Source: Porites lobata (Eukaryota > Cnidaria > Anthozoa > Scleractinia > Poritidae). From it: a stretch of 64,000 nucleotides of DNA. Both the position numbers and the translations under genes were made by a program. Below are positions 36,528 to 49,500 of the stretch, in pieces (position 1 is the first letter of the stretch; every line of letters starts with the position of its first letter). The DNA lies in the NCBI GenBank assembly GCA_942486035.1, contig CALNXK010000034.1, positions 840,001 through 904,000 on the forward strand. The letters are read 5' to 3'. The notes below the pieces were generated by a model. That model did not search any database. It was given only the letters and a program-made list of their open reading frames with translations, and was not told the origin of the DNA.

Positions 36528-36657
36528 AAAGTAGACTGCAAAACGGTCGTTTTTTTTTTTTTCAAAAAATCAGTAAAGAAATCGGTAAAGCGTGGCGTAA
36601 GAGTCTTACGCGCACGCGTACTTGAATACGCAAAAATACCGACTGTTTTGCAGTCTA
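36528..36657. mobile_element. Short palindromic MITE, TAGACTGCAAAACGGTCG ends
   Basis: Left tagactgcaaaacggtcg and right cgactgttttgcagtcta are inverted; ggcgtaagagtcttacgc forms an inner hairpin. Confidence 0.65.
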
Positions 36658-36924
36658 ATTTAAAGGGACTGTGGCACGCTTCTGCGCAAGTGCGGCATCT
36701 TGATTTTTGTTCTGGCGAACGTTTTTTCAAGATTGGCTTTTGGTGAAGAAATCCTCTTCCAGCGACCCTGAGACTCCCGAGAAAGGCATAATATCAATAT
36801 TCAAGAGCTATTTGGTCCAATTTGGAAGTTTCAAACGCCATATTTTGTATTTTTGTGCAAGCATTGTCGAGGTAAAAGAAGTCATTGAGGAGAAGTGCAC
36901 GAAGCCATGTTCGTTGTTGTCATT

Positions 36925-37928
36925 AGGGAGTTTAAGATACGGAGACTACGGACTACGAACTACGGCTGGACGAGCGTTGTCCTTTGTTTGTAGCACTGGG
37001 TTGAGTCGTGCAAATATAGAACGTTAAGATTGCACTACGGACAGTAGACTACGAGAGAAGAGGCGGAGAGGGAAACAACACGCAAAGACGTTCTTGTTTA
37101 TCACAGTTCACAAAAATGCAAGTCAGTTTTGCATGTGATCTTACCTTTAGAACAATGAACAAATTCTTCCGTACTTGAAGGAAGCAATTACATCGGGTGA
37201 AATTGGTAAACAAAGTTTTGGTTACACAGGTTTTATTTTTTTCGCCCATGAATACTCATGTCAAATATTCAGTAAAGAAATAGACAGAAATAGTAACAGC
37301 GCATTAGATTTAGAAGATGGACTTCTCTGACTACTGATCTGATGTAGTTTGAAGTGTTGAAATGCCGAGTTTCGATTGTCTCGAAGATGTTTACATCATT
37401 TTCATTCAGCAAATGCGATACAAAAACTCGCATAACAAAGGTTACACAAGTAGAAAGACACACTAATCAGTTCGAACAAACATTGAAACTTTTCAAGTGC
37501 GAAGAGAAAGTAAATAACCTGCATGATTTCTCTTCTCCTCGGCCGTCAATCTGAATTCTGCGTATAAACAGCAGCTAACAGCTAAGCTTATTTAAATATG
37601 AGCTTAGCTAGATAAAACTGTAGTCACAACGGTGGATTAAAAGCATAAATCTGAGCAGAAATTAGGCACAACTTACATATTTCGCTTCCCTCTCACTTAA
37701 AGCGGGTGAATTGAAAACGTTTTTACGTAAAGACGAGATTCTTGAATTACCGAGACGGCAAAATACGAGCAAAATGTTCTCCGTAGTCCCGACTACGCGA
37801 AACAGCTCAACAACTCACCGTAGCCGAAGGACTACGAGGGGAGAATGAACAGTCACGTGGTTTTAATCATGCGCAGTGGCATGTTTAACCGTAGTCGTAG
37901 TCCGTAGTCGCCGTATCTTAAACTCCCT
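36925..37928. mobile_element. ~1 kb inverted-repeat element, AGGGAGTTTAAGATACGG ends
   Basis: Left agggagtttaagatacgg and right ccgtatcttaaactccct are perfect inverted repeats; inner gactacggactacg blocks pair too. ATT stands on both sides. No coding capacity seen. The ends resemble those of 62588-62959. Confidence 0.7.
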
Positions 37929-40900
37929 ATTGTTCCTACAAACGGATCAAGTGTGGCGTGTAATGTGGTCATCTGGCTTTCATTTCTGTCTTTCTGCGCA
38001 AGTATTGTCCACATGACTTGAATCGGTGTTCAGCTCATAAATGCACAACAATTCAAATACATAAAAAACGTACGAGAACGATGATTCATTTAAGTACAGT
38101 ATTTATAGTCTATTCTTTTCGTCTAAGTTACATACCCCACCCCTCCTCGCAACCAATTGAAAATGTCCGGTCGCAGTGGCACCAAAAGACGTAGAATCAG
38201 TGCAGTTATTGTGAAAGATATCCCTTGTTTACCATTTTGTTACCTTTTTAAACTTTTTCCTAAGTTCTGTAAATTGCTGTCGGTTGCTATAACAACAGGC
38301 GTGTCGACAGCAGAAATACATCAAAAACGTGAACGGAGCCCCACATTGAAAACGGTAACGTGTTAGTGACACTTACAACAGAACAGGATTATAAAGAATC
38401 AAACAAAAATTGTTTATAGAAAATAGAAGGCATAAAAAGGATTAAAGAAAACATTAACGTCCTTAAATTCTAAAACGATTAATTTAAGAGAACATGTGTT
38501 TTGTTTGTTTTTTTACTAAAATATTCATATTACATTTGCAACTATGCCACAACAAAATTAATGAGTGAAAATGGAATATTGGTTACTTCTTAATTAGAAA
38601 CGTTCCTTAGAAGTGTTTTGCAAATTACTCATTTCCCATTTACTAGCGTGTTTGCTTGTATTTCGACACTGCGTTCGCGTTATTATAAAGTGCCAATAAC
38701 GATTTTTGAAGAGTTGCGACGTCGCGTTTTACACCTTTAGTCGTTGCTTACTTGACTTTCCATAAAAAAAATAGTGCGCTACATACTAGAATATTGAAAA
38801 TGTAGATCATCCTATAATATTGAGAAAACATAATGGCCAATACAATTTTTATCACCAATATGCATCTTATTTTTAAAATGTTTTTTCAGTTGTTGCATCT
38901 GTACTGCTCTCATTTCCACATATTAACGTAACATCCATTCTTCTTGCTAAGAGTTGATTTTATCCCGAAGTAAGCGATCCAGTCAGATCAGCACAACTGG
39001 TGAGTTTGCAGTATTTTATCTATTCTATTCTGTTGTTGTAATGAACGATTTTTCTGCATAATTTAGTCATGATCATACATAGGAAGTGCAGGACAGCACC
39101 TAAAGGACAGGAGGGAGCGGCAGCAGGGATATTTGCAAGAGAATTGTGCGTACGAAGGACACGACATTGACACGAAAGACATCAGAGTAAATTATTAATA
39201 AGTCATGTGTGTAGAAATCATCTGCCTATAGTTGCATTTTAGTGCTCATGCCACCTGGGTAGACTTTCAAAAAAGTCCTTCGTCGGATTTCATATGGCGC
39301 GGGACGGCCGCTTCGCGGCCAATAAAGGCTCGCTCCGCTCGCCAAGAGGTCGACTTGTAGCAAGTCTAGCCACATAGGCTGAGTAACTGAATACCACCGA
39401 AAACAGGAAATGCTACTTAAGGCGACTTAATATAACTATCATTAGCGGATTTTTTGTACAAAAGAGTTGGTGAATGTCAGGAAGCCGTGAATGAGGTTCG
39501 CGGAAGAGAGCACATAATATCCTGACACCTGTCCTGATGTGTGCGATTAAGTCGCATGCTTCATCGAGTTATCAATAAAGCAATCGTGGGCAGGTATTGC
39601 AGCTTTGCTTCGCGTTAGTATACTTTTAGCGGCGGTCTATTAAAAGCAAAAGACAGCAATTATTATTATTATCGCAATTTTAATCAATTTGCAAAATTAT
39701 CTAAGTTTAAATACAAATAACCATAAAGGTTTCCATTTTAAAGAGAAAGAGTTTATGAATTAATTAACAGATTTGACGTTAGGGAAAGGAAACTCCATGT
39801 CTTGAATTACGCAAACCCGATGGTCGACCCTCTGTATGTATCACTTGAAAGATATTCGTGATTTGAGTTCATGTTAGTAAGTATTTCAATCCTTATAGTT
39901 GGTTTAGCATTGAAATTAGAAAGTTGCCGGTCAGTTTTTGAACAGCACTTTTTCTTGACCTCTGAAAGCGGCTAATAGCAATTATTTCATTTAATTCATG
40001 CCTCAAAGTATGACCTTAAAAATTAACCTTAAAAAGAAACATCAACTTATAGTAGTGTCTAGAAGCTTTAAGTACATTCTACACACCGAAATATTTTACT
40101 CTATGTAAATAAATTCTTTCAGCATCAAAGCTAAGCAGATACAAGTAGATTTTAATTGCTTGGACCACCAGTTATTTTTCTGTAAAGATCATGTGATTTA
40201 CTTTTTAAAATTGCAGTCATCGGTTTTATTTACAAGGTAAACACTTTTTTGCTAAGTATACTTAAAAGAGCTAGGTTGAATTTGTTTTAAATATTTTCTA
40301 CCGCAACAACCATTGTCAGTATGCGGATAACTCTTTGCAATTTTGCTGTTTCATTTTCAGAATGTTGGCTGTTCTAGTTTCTTAATTTTACGACAAAGCC
40401 TCAGTTTATTAATATTTAAAGACGTACGTCCGGGGCAAGAAATGATGTAAGAGTTTTAGCTCGCGCTGTTGGTAAGCCAACGTGGAAGCTATTTCGATGC
40501 GGAAACTCATGAAATCAACCCACGAAATACCGTATAAGCAAATACTAGATATAAATTTTTGAGATTTCATTGCTATTTGTTTCAAATCAAATTAAATCAA
40601 AACCTATATTTAAGCACGATGCAAATTAAAGCTACTTGTAGGTAGCTTGAGGGGTCGAGTGCAGTTCAGTCCAAAAATATTGCATCACATATCGGTACAC
40701 TTGTATAAAAATAAGTATAAAATACAACAAAAAACGTAACGAGATCGCCATGATTAGACCAAAGATAAACTAAGACATTTAGCCCCAGGATCTCTAAAGA
40801 TGAGAATCTAAATGGACATATAGAGGATACAGTCAATCATTTTCATAGAAAGCACTTAAAACAATATCTGGGTTTAAAAACACAGTTATACAGTGGCGTA

Positions 40901-43000
40901 TATGTATCCCCGAGTTTATACTTTTAAGGTAAGAAGACGTGCGACCATCGGAAAAAGGCTAAAACTCCACCATTCAGCTAAAAGCTAAATGAAACAGCTC
41001 TGAAATCTCTGGACTAGGGTTTGTAAGACACAGTTTTGCGTGGTTGAGGGACTTACGGGGTCTTTGTATGTCGCTGAAAACATTGCTTCCGTGAGGTCAA
41101 TTCTCAGTGTGCTAAAGTCATTATTAGTTACTTTTAGTGCCCTTACCCATACACAACATTGCCTGTAGAGGTAGGAAATTCGGCTGGCCAACTTTCCAGG
41201 AAAGGAGGAAATTTAGTAGGTGAATGGCAAAACTCGCAGTGGATTTCTCCCCAAAATGTTAGTAGGTTATTTGTGTAAATCTGGCAGGATTTATTTGGTC
41301 AGAATAACCAAGAAAATGATGTCTGTGCAAATATCTTTCGTTCCTGGATTCCTTATACTTGCCAACTCAATCCGACTTAAACCGAAAATTAGAAGTATGC
41401 ATCATCTGCATCAATCCATATTGGCCGGCCGAAATGACCCGATCCATAGGCAGCCGCCAAGGGGTTTAAACAGATCCGCCCGAGACATGTAGTCGCCGAA
41501 AACATTCCAAGCAAAGGCGTTTTTGTGCGACGCACCTCGTCTCTTTTAATATGCCTTGACGCGTGTTGCTAAGTGTCGTTACTCTTATAAACAACTTACC
41601 CGAAAATTTGAGCAAAACCATCACTACCCGCGAATGTAAAATGTCCACCTTCGGCTGAAGTGGGTCGGTCAAATCGTCTTTGTTTAAGTCACCGTCGGCC
41701 GTCAGCTAGCTAGGTCGTGATAGATTTTGATATTGATATTGCTGATATTGTTAAGCTGTGTACTTAGCTGTAGAGCCAATATTTGCATCGGGCGTTTTGG
41801 GTTCATTTTAAAGGCACTTTGCCGGGTTTGTCGAAACAGGGAGAGTTGCTACAGAGGCGCTTGACATTTGGGGAGTGTTTCAATTACAGGTATATAATAA
41901 ACCGCTAGCATCTAAAACACAGTTAAACCCCGTTGATATGGACAGATTTAGGGACTTACGAAGTGTGGTTAGGTTGTGGTTAGGCTGGGTGGAAAACACT
42001 ATCCACAGGATAAAAATCTATCCAATGGATAGCGCAAATGGTTTCCCTAATACTTATCCGGCATTTTTGATGACTCGACACATTCATGACCAGGTCCCGG
42101 TTGTTCAAACGTTAGATAGCGCTATTCACTGGATAAATCATTATCCAGTGACATATACTGTTTTTTGTTTATATAATTATGTATATAGATAAGATAGAAC
42201 ATTACACCATTAATCTAAACATCTCTAAATTGAAAATTGCAGTTAATTATGAACTTATATATCTGAGAACACGTTTGTAATACATGTAGTCACTCATTTT
42301 TACAATACATCTATATAGTTCTAAAGAATGACTCTTTCTGAATTTGTTGAATTGGGTCCATAGAAGTGTGGGATTCAAAGTATAGCTAAGTTACTAACAA
42401 TGAAAAGATATTCATACGATGTCATATCATCTCGACATATGATTTGCTTTTGGCTCTTTAATTTTTAATTGATCTTCGACATTTGCGTGTACTTGACGTT
42501 TCGAACATAAGCACTGATGAATGCGAAGTTGTTAGTCGTTATATTAGTCTTTTTGGAAATAATTTCGTTTATAATGTTTTTAAAAAAAGATCGGCGAAGT
42601 TAATTTAAAAAACTGATATAGATTTATTTTAGCTATGAAATGACAGAAGGATCAGAAAAATCGAAAGAAAATTGCAGGAGCTACATTGATTGAGTATTTC
42701 AGATCACTATTATTTTTTACCGATAGTAACACTGTTCTGCCAATATCGGCTATGTTCTATCCTGAACTCTTCACCCTGAACTTAATGATCATCCAACCCT
42801 TCACCCCAACACTAACCCTTCCAGACGTGTTGCTTCCTGTACCCCAGAAAATTATCATGACCCTCATTTTCTCTCCAGAGGCAACCTGGTCGGGCGATTA
42901 AAGCACTCGACTCGTAATACATAGGGAACAGCGCGACTTAAAGTCGCGCCTTGACCATACCCGGCAGTAGCTCGATTTGTTCACCGCCGTAAACCCTTAG

Positions 43001-43211
43001 GGTTGATTTCCACCGTCGCGTAATTTTTCCGTGCGAACGCACGTAAAATTTACGAGCGTAAATGAAAAAGAGGCAATGCATGAAAGGCCATGCGTAAATT
43101 GAAAGTTGAGCGAGGTTCAACTTTTACGTTTACGCGCGACCTTCCATGCATTGTCTCTATTTTATTTACGAGCGTACGCACATAAAAATTGCGCGACGGT
43201 GGAAATCCACC
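43001..43211. mobile_element. Palindromic MITE, GGTTGATTTCCACCGTCGCG ends, copy 1
   Basis: Left ttgatttccaccgtcgcg and right cgcgacggtggaaatccacc are inverted; inner gaggcaatgcatgaaagg pairs with ccttccatgcattgtctc. A second copy is at 48809-49028. Confidence 0.7.
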
Positions 43212-43597
43212 TTTTCTTCAAATCCTCAATCAAGCTTTTTGTAAATAGCATTCTGGATTGCCTCTAGCTTGTTCGTTTCTTAATCGGAGCGAGTGCGAAG
43301 AAAGAAGCGAACATAGAAAGGATTCGAGGAGAGAAAGGATCGGTGCCCTTCCCTCACTTCCCCCTCACCAGTCCCTTGCTCGGCTCGCTTTGCAAGGCCC
43401 GTTAATCACCTTTTTTCCCCACCGAGGAGCGTGGTCGAAGGCCAATACTTGTTATGTTTATTTCATTTATTTGTTTCTGTCATTTGTTTTGGCTTCACTT
43501 GGCTTGGCACGATAAAATTACCAACATTAAAGATAGGAATTATTGTTTACGTTAGTGTTATTATTTTTACTCTCCACAGTTGCTCGAGGAAAACAAA

Positions 43598-46500
43598 ATG
43601 TTAATGCAAAGCTTCGCCATTCTCCTCGTCTTCATGGCATTTTCTGCCGTGTCTGATGGTGCCCCCGGCCGTCATCTTTCAAGGTCATATTTTCCGTTGG
43701 AGGGCTATAGAGCTGAAAAACGTGGTAGGTAAATTGTAAATTGTAATTTGTAATTTGTTTACCCACGGAGCACTAAGGAGTTCATTGAACTCGTTGAAAC
43801 GTGTCCGTGCGTGCCAGATCGAAAAGGAATTTGAAAATGTTGGTTTTTAAGGAGAGGGGAAAACCGGAGTACCCGGAGAAAAACCTCTCGGAGCAAGGGA
43901 GAGAACCAACAACAAACTCAACCCACATATGGCATCGACGCCAGGATTCGAACCCGGGCCACATTGGTGGGAGGCGAGTGCTCTCACCACTGCGCCATCC
44001 TTGCTCCCGGTAGGTAACATTTCTAGCGAAAAGGTACTCCTCAAGATGATGGGTACTTGTCAAAAAAGTTATTAACACCCCCAGAGTTGTGTTGCTCAAA
44101 TTTGTTTGGACACGCTAAAGGGACAAACCTCAAGCCAGCAAAGTCAGCAAAGTGTTAACTCATTTATCACGACGGCAGTGGTATCGATTTATGGGATTGG
44201 TTTTCCTGTGAAAATACGACGACTCCCACGTCGTTCTGTCTATGCTCATGTGAAACTAGAGTAGAGCTCTGGAGTTAAAATGGTGAAGCGATATCAAACC
44301 TTATCTTTTCAGTAATGACTATCTTTTTTCATTTTTCCATATTATCTTCTCCCTTGCCCTTGATGAGGGGAGAATCGCGGGCGCACCGAGACACCCACGA
44401 CAGGAGACTGAGCCTAGCATACATGTGCAGATGTGTTCTACAGTCGACTTCCGCTAACTCAAACCTCCCGTTAACTCAAAGCAACTTTGATTTCCTTCAG
44501 ATCATTTTCTATTTAATTTTACCCTCGTTAACTCGCACTTTTTGTTATTTCGCTTAAAGGTTCGAATTATGGGAAGTTCGAGTTAACGAGGGTAAAATTA
44601 TATAGAAAATGATCTGAAGGGAAATTAAAATGAGTCTCGACTGTATTTCCCTTGATAGGAGAAATGGGAGACCGTCAGGTCTGCACGAAGGCTGAACAAA
44701 TTATTTTTCCCGTACTGTAGTATACTTACTGAAGAACTCTATCTAACTGATTTATTGACAGCTCTCTGCACCTCAGGACAGTATGACAAGATTGAGGGAT
44801 GTGCATACTTTGCGGCGCAAGGCTATTGTAAGGAAACGTCACAATACCGTGATTATGTTCAAAGTAACTGCTATGCATCTTGCGGCAACTGTGAAAGTAA
44901 GTCTGAAGGAACCATAAACCTTTCGAATACTTGTACCTTGAGTCCTTTAATCAACAAGTACGAATGCTTCCAAGTTTATTCGTCAAAGGTTAATTGTTTC
45001 AAACCAATTGCGTTGTCCAATGCCGACCGGTTTTCTTAAAACTATCTCCCTCTTAGTGGACTTTGAGACATGACGCTCATGTTTGCATCGGTCGAATTTT
45101 AGACAGTTACAAATTTAAATGTTTTATTAAAAATGACTTTATTTGATTTTTTTTCATAGTGCCACCAACTCAACCACCGGAAGGTAAGTTCACTCAGGAG
45201 CATTGTCTTGGTTTAATTTATGATAGCCACTAGCCAATACATTAAGTGAAAGTCAGCGATTATCAAAAAAACATGAATGACTTTGTTGACATGATTACTT
45301 TGGAGTACGATTTTTTCGAAACTGAATTTTGAACTCCAGACTGCCGACTATTTTGTCATGTAGCAGCTCTCCTAACCCTAAAAGCCAATTGGTTCGATAT
45401 CCTAACCGTGAAACAGTTGGAAATAATCATAAACCATGATGTGTTATTGCTTTCTGCGACCAATGAGGAAACACCTTACGAGAAGCTCCTACATTACCTA
45501 CTATTTTGGGAGACTTTACACTTCTTTTACGCTCTCTTTATATCCTTCCCACCCCTCCCCCTAATTAAAAAACAATCAACTGGAAGAAATTATGACGTAG
45601 GTTTGTCCAACAGGTATTTCATAAATTTAAGAGCAAAGACGGTATTAGACTTGCCCACAAGTTGATTGATTACTAAAACCGTTAATTAGCGTTAAATGTA
45701 TCAAAAAAAGACGTCTAAAAATGTTTTTTAATTTTTTAGTGTCGGGAGCGGGGTGCGCGAACTCCTGAGGACGAGCTTGAAGCAAGTGCTGAGTGCGAGT
45801 GGGGAGTGATCTAATAGACCTTATTTCACGATACTTGGGTTCGCAAGGGGCTAGATAGTGACAAGATCTTCTTAAGGTGGCTCGATAGGGTTTTTCAGGG
45901 TCAATACGTCCCAAGTTTGAGCATAATCTACGACGCTAATAACAAAAATTTGGAAAAATTACCACCACAGGTGTATTAGATGAAGATAAAAATTTGTTAT
46001 GATCATGGTTACAATGACATCGGAGTTGTCATAGTAACGAAATGACGCTATTACTTATTTTGCTTGCGGCCGTATTTTTTGGCACTAGGAACTCTGCTTT
46101 TAAAACCTTTCACGGGGGCTTTTCCCTCTGCTACCCACCTCGATGTTCGTCACCGTTTTATATGACCTATGAGTTTCAAGATTATTGATATCTTGTGAGG
46201 CATTGAAATAAGGGCTACAATTCGTTAATTTTTTTGTCGGAAATTACGTGCTAACAAGTGAGAGCCTCTCTTTATTCAGGGTATTCAAGTTTCCTTTTCA
46301 CGTGAAAAACTGCAGTAATTAACAATGCATTTGAAATATGCAGAAATGTTAGCTATTGTTGTCCACGAAAATATAAATTGCGACCAAAAATTAGCGAATT
46401 GTAGTCCTTACTTTACTGCATTACAAGATATCAATATTCTTGAAACTCAAAGGTGATATAAAATTGCATTTCAAAAGCGCTTCGTTTTCGAGAGATAACG

Positions 46501-49500
46501 GCCGAACATCAAGATTGTCTAATTTTTAGCGTATTTCTAACCATGAAAACTTCATCCCAAAATATCTCTATAACAATCTTGTAGATTTGGCTTAAACTTC
46601 ACGAACATCGAGGTTGGTATTGGAGGAGAAAGCTGTGGTAAATGATTTTGAAGAAGAGTTCTCACTGTGCCGAGAAATGCGGCAAGTAAAATAGGTAATA
46701 GCGTCATTTCGTTGCTATGGCAACTCCGATGTCATTGTAACCTTGATCAAAAGGAACTTTCATCTGCATCTAATACAGCTGTGGTGATAATTTTTTCAAA
46801 CCTTCGTTAATGGCGACGTAGTTTATGCTGAAACTTGGGAGGTATTGACCCTGAAAAATCCTATCGAGCCACCTTAGGATAGATTTTGTCACTTGTTTCC
46901 CCCGCCCTGAGAAGCCACGTATCGTGAATTATGTTTGTTTTCCCAGTGTAGGTCATGTGATAATATCCTACAGACCTGCATCATTCATATTCCGTCTTAT
47001 TCCCGTGCATTTGTTCCCATGATTTATGGAAAGACAAAGGGGTAATCTCCTGAAACCTTCATTCGGAAAACAAATCATACAAGCTAAAGAGGTCAATTCG
47101 AGACTTTAATGCAATAGAACGTTTTCACATGACGTCAAGGCGGCCATTTTGGTTTTCCTAAACAATGAAACGGTGGCCATATAGGTGTTCCAAGCCAGTC
47201 CTGTGGGAGTAGAAATCTTTCTTTTCTCTCTTTCTTTCTCTCTTTTCTTCTAATGATGTTGCATACATGCTCCCACAGGACTGGCTTGTAGGACCAACAT
47301 GGCCGCTGTTTCAGTGTTTAGGAACACCACAATGGCCGACGTGACGTCATGTGAAAACGTTCTATTGCATTATGGGAAATGTGAAAGTCGCCGATACCTA
47401 TTTCTCTTTCGTAAACGGTCGCTTCCATTTGCAAATGGCAGCGATCGTTTAGAAAAGGGGCAACTGTGTCGTCGATTCTTGACAAATAGGCCACTTGCAC
47501 TAAGAAGTCTCGTGACCAATGCTTCCTTTAAACAATGAGTTGGAATCTTGCTGATGCCAAAAATTGACAGAGCACATAAAAATTATCTTACACCCAAAAT
47601 TTGAGAGGAAACGCATTTAAGGGAGATATTTTATGGCACTTTGATTTTTGAACAAAGAAGTATGATTTGTATTGGCCGCCATGTTGGAGGGCATACTCTT
47701 GCCCTCCAACATGGCGACCAAAACTACTCTCTGCTTATATCTTGTTAAACGTTTGATAGTTACCCTCAGATGTGCTGTAAACGTTACCACATAATCTTTT
47801 CAACATTTTCCTTGAAGTTTAAGTGCAAAATTTGTCAGTGTTCAGAAAAAGGTAATTCATAATTTCATGGGCTCCTTATATTTTCAAAAATTCACATTTT
47901 GGTCACGTGACCATTTACAAACTTACTTATTTTAAGAAAATGGTGCGGGTTTGAAAACCAAATCACTATTACTTTGTTAGGATATGACCCACTAATCCTT
48001 TTTCGAAAGCAAACTCATATAACTTTCATTTTCATAAAAACGATGTAACATGACCTCTTAGTGCAAATGGCCTATTTCAGAGCAGAGTAGATCTAGCAAT
48101 TGTGGAAAACAATTTGTCTCCTACACTTTCTTTAATGTTATATACGCAAATGCTTATGTTTTGCATTTGTTCTCAAGGCTTTTAACAATTGTTTGGTTCC
48201 AAGCAAGTGTTTTAATTTGTCTTTGTATTTATTGAACAAAAAGTGGACGCAGGCGATTGTCTGGGAGCTCATAATGCTAAGCGTGCTCTTCATGGAGCAC
48301 AGCCTTTGACCTGGAGCTCAACACTTGCTCAGGAGGCTAAGGAGTGGGCTGATACACTGATAGAAAAAGAGAAGCCTGAACACGCTCACACTGATGATGG
48401 GGAAAATCTGTTCTGGGGGACGGCTACAAAAGCTTACACATGTGTTAACGCCGTGGAATCCTGGTAGGTGATCTACGGTAGTCAGACTATCGTGCTGTTG
48501 ACTCATTAAGCCCCGTGCAAACGGACGCAACATTTTTGGGCCAACAATGTTGAGAGTTTTTGCCGGCGTTCGTCTGCGCATAGCATTTAAAAGCCATTTC
48601 CCAGTTGCAAAACTCTGAAATGGCTTAAGGCTAAGCGCAGAGGTACGCCGGCACTTTCAATGCCAAGGTTTGCGAAACGTTTAATGTTAAAAGTAATGAG
48701 TTTTATATTTGTCAGAATTAATAACTTTGAAAACAAAGACTTTCCATTAACCTTCCCTTTGAGGAGCAGTTTTTGGGCAAGTCGGGAATGAGTGGCTATT
48801 GGGAGGTAGGGTAGATTTTCACTGTCGCCTAATTTTTTACGTGCGTACGCGAGTGAAATTGACTTGCGTAAATAAAACAGAGGCGATGTATGAAACGCCG
48901 CGCGTAAACGTAAAAGTTAACCGATACGTTTACACGTGACCTGCCATACATTGCCTCTATTTTATTTACGCGCGCGTAAAACAAGGTGCGTACACAAGTA
49001 AAAATTATGTGACAGCTGGAAATCCACCTTTATAAATTAAAACGATACTCGCAGACCTACACCATTTACAAAAAAAACTAATTAAAGGACAAAAAAAGAA
49101 ACGATTATGATGATAGGTACTAGTTATATAGAGAGAGAAGAGTTGTAAATAAGTTTATATTTTTTTAAAGTCTAGCCATGATTTTGTCGTTATCTATATA
49201 GCTGTCTTCGGTTTTCAGTATATTTGATAACTTTCCTTTAAGTTTTTTTCTGAAGGTCTTCCTTGATATGTTTTTAAAGCTATTACTCATTCCACATCTT
49301 TGCGCTAACATGAGAGAACGCATTCTTTTGTATATCAAGTCTAGATTTTTTATGTAGAAATTTTGTGAAGTTGATGAGCGTGTAGAATAGTGATGTGAAT
49401 TTGATGTCCTTGAAACAAGTTCAAAATATTTATCGGTGTATTTCTTTCGTCTATGTCGTGCATTAAGTTTAAGACGGATTGATAATACAAAAAACTTAGT

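Larger units (their letters stand above)
31000..43597. other. Large gene-poor stretch
   Basis: No exon chain with convincing similarity was found in about 12.6 kb. It contains a 510-base palindrome (31165-31674), a TA-flanked MITE (31963-32206), a tetranucleotide array (33107-33276), a small inverted repeat (36528-36657), a 1 kb terminal-inverted-repeat element (36925-37928) and a palindromic MITE (43001-43211). Between 38 and 42 kb the sequence looks unique and AT-rich; short open frames there have no recognisable content. Confidence 0.55.

Noticed and set aside
36416..36746. Frames over 85 codons on both strands
   Set aside because: They cover the short palindromic MITE at 36528-36657 and its flanks.
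43944..44010. A functional tRNA gene
   Set aside because: Box A and box B words are present, but the segment continues into a SINE body shared with a second copy and no full cloverleaf was evident.
43782..44099. 105-codon minus-strand frame and its partner on the plus strand
   Set aside because: These are translations of the tRNA-derived SINE.
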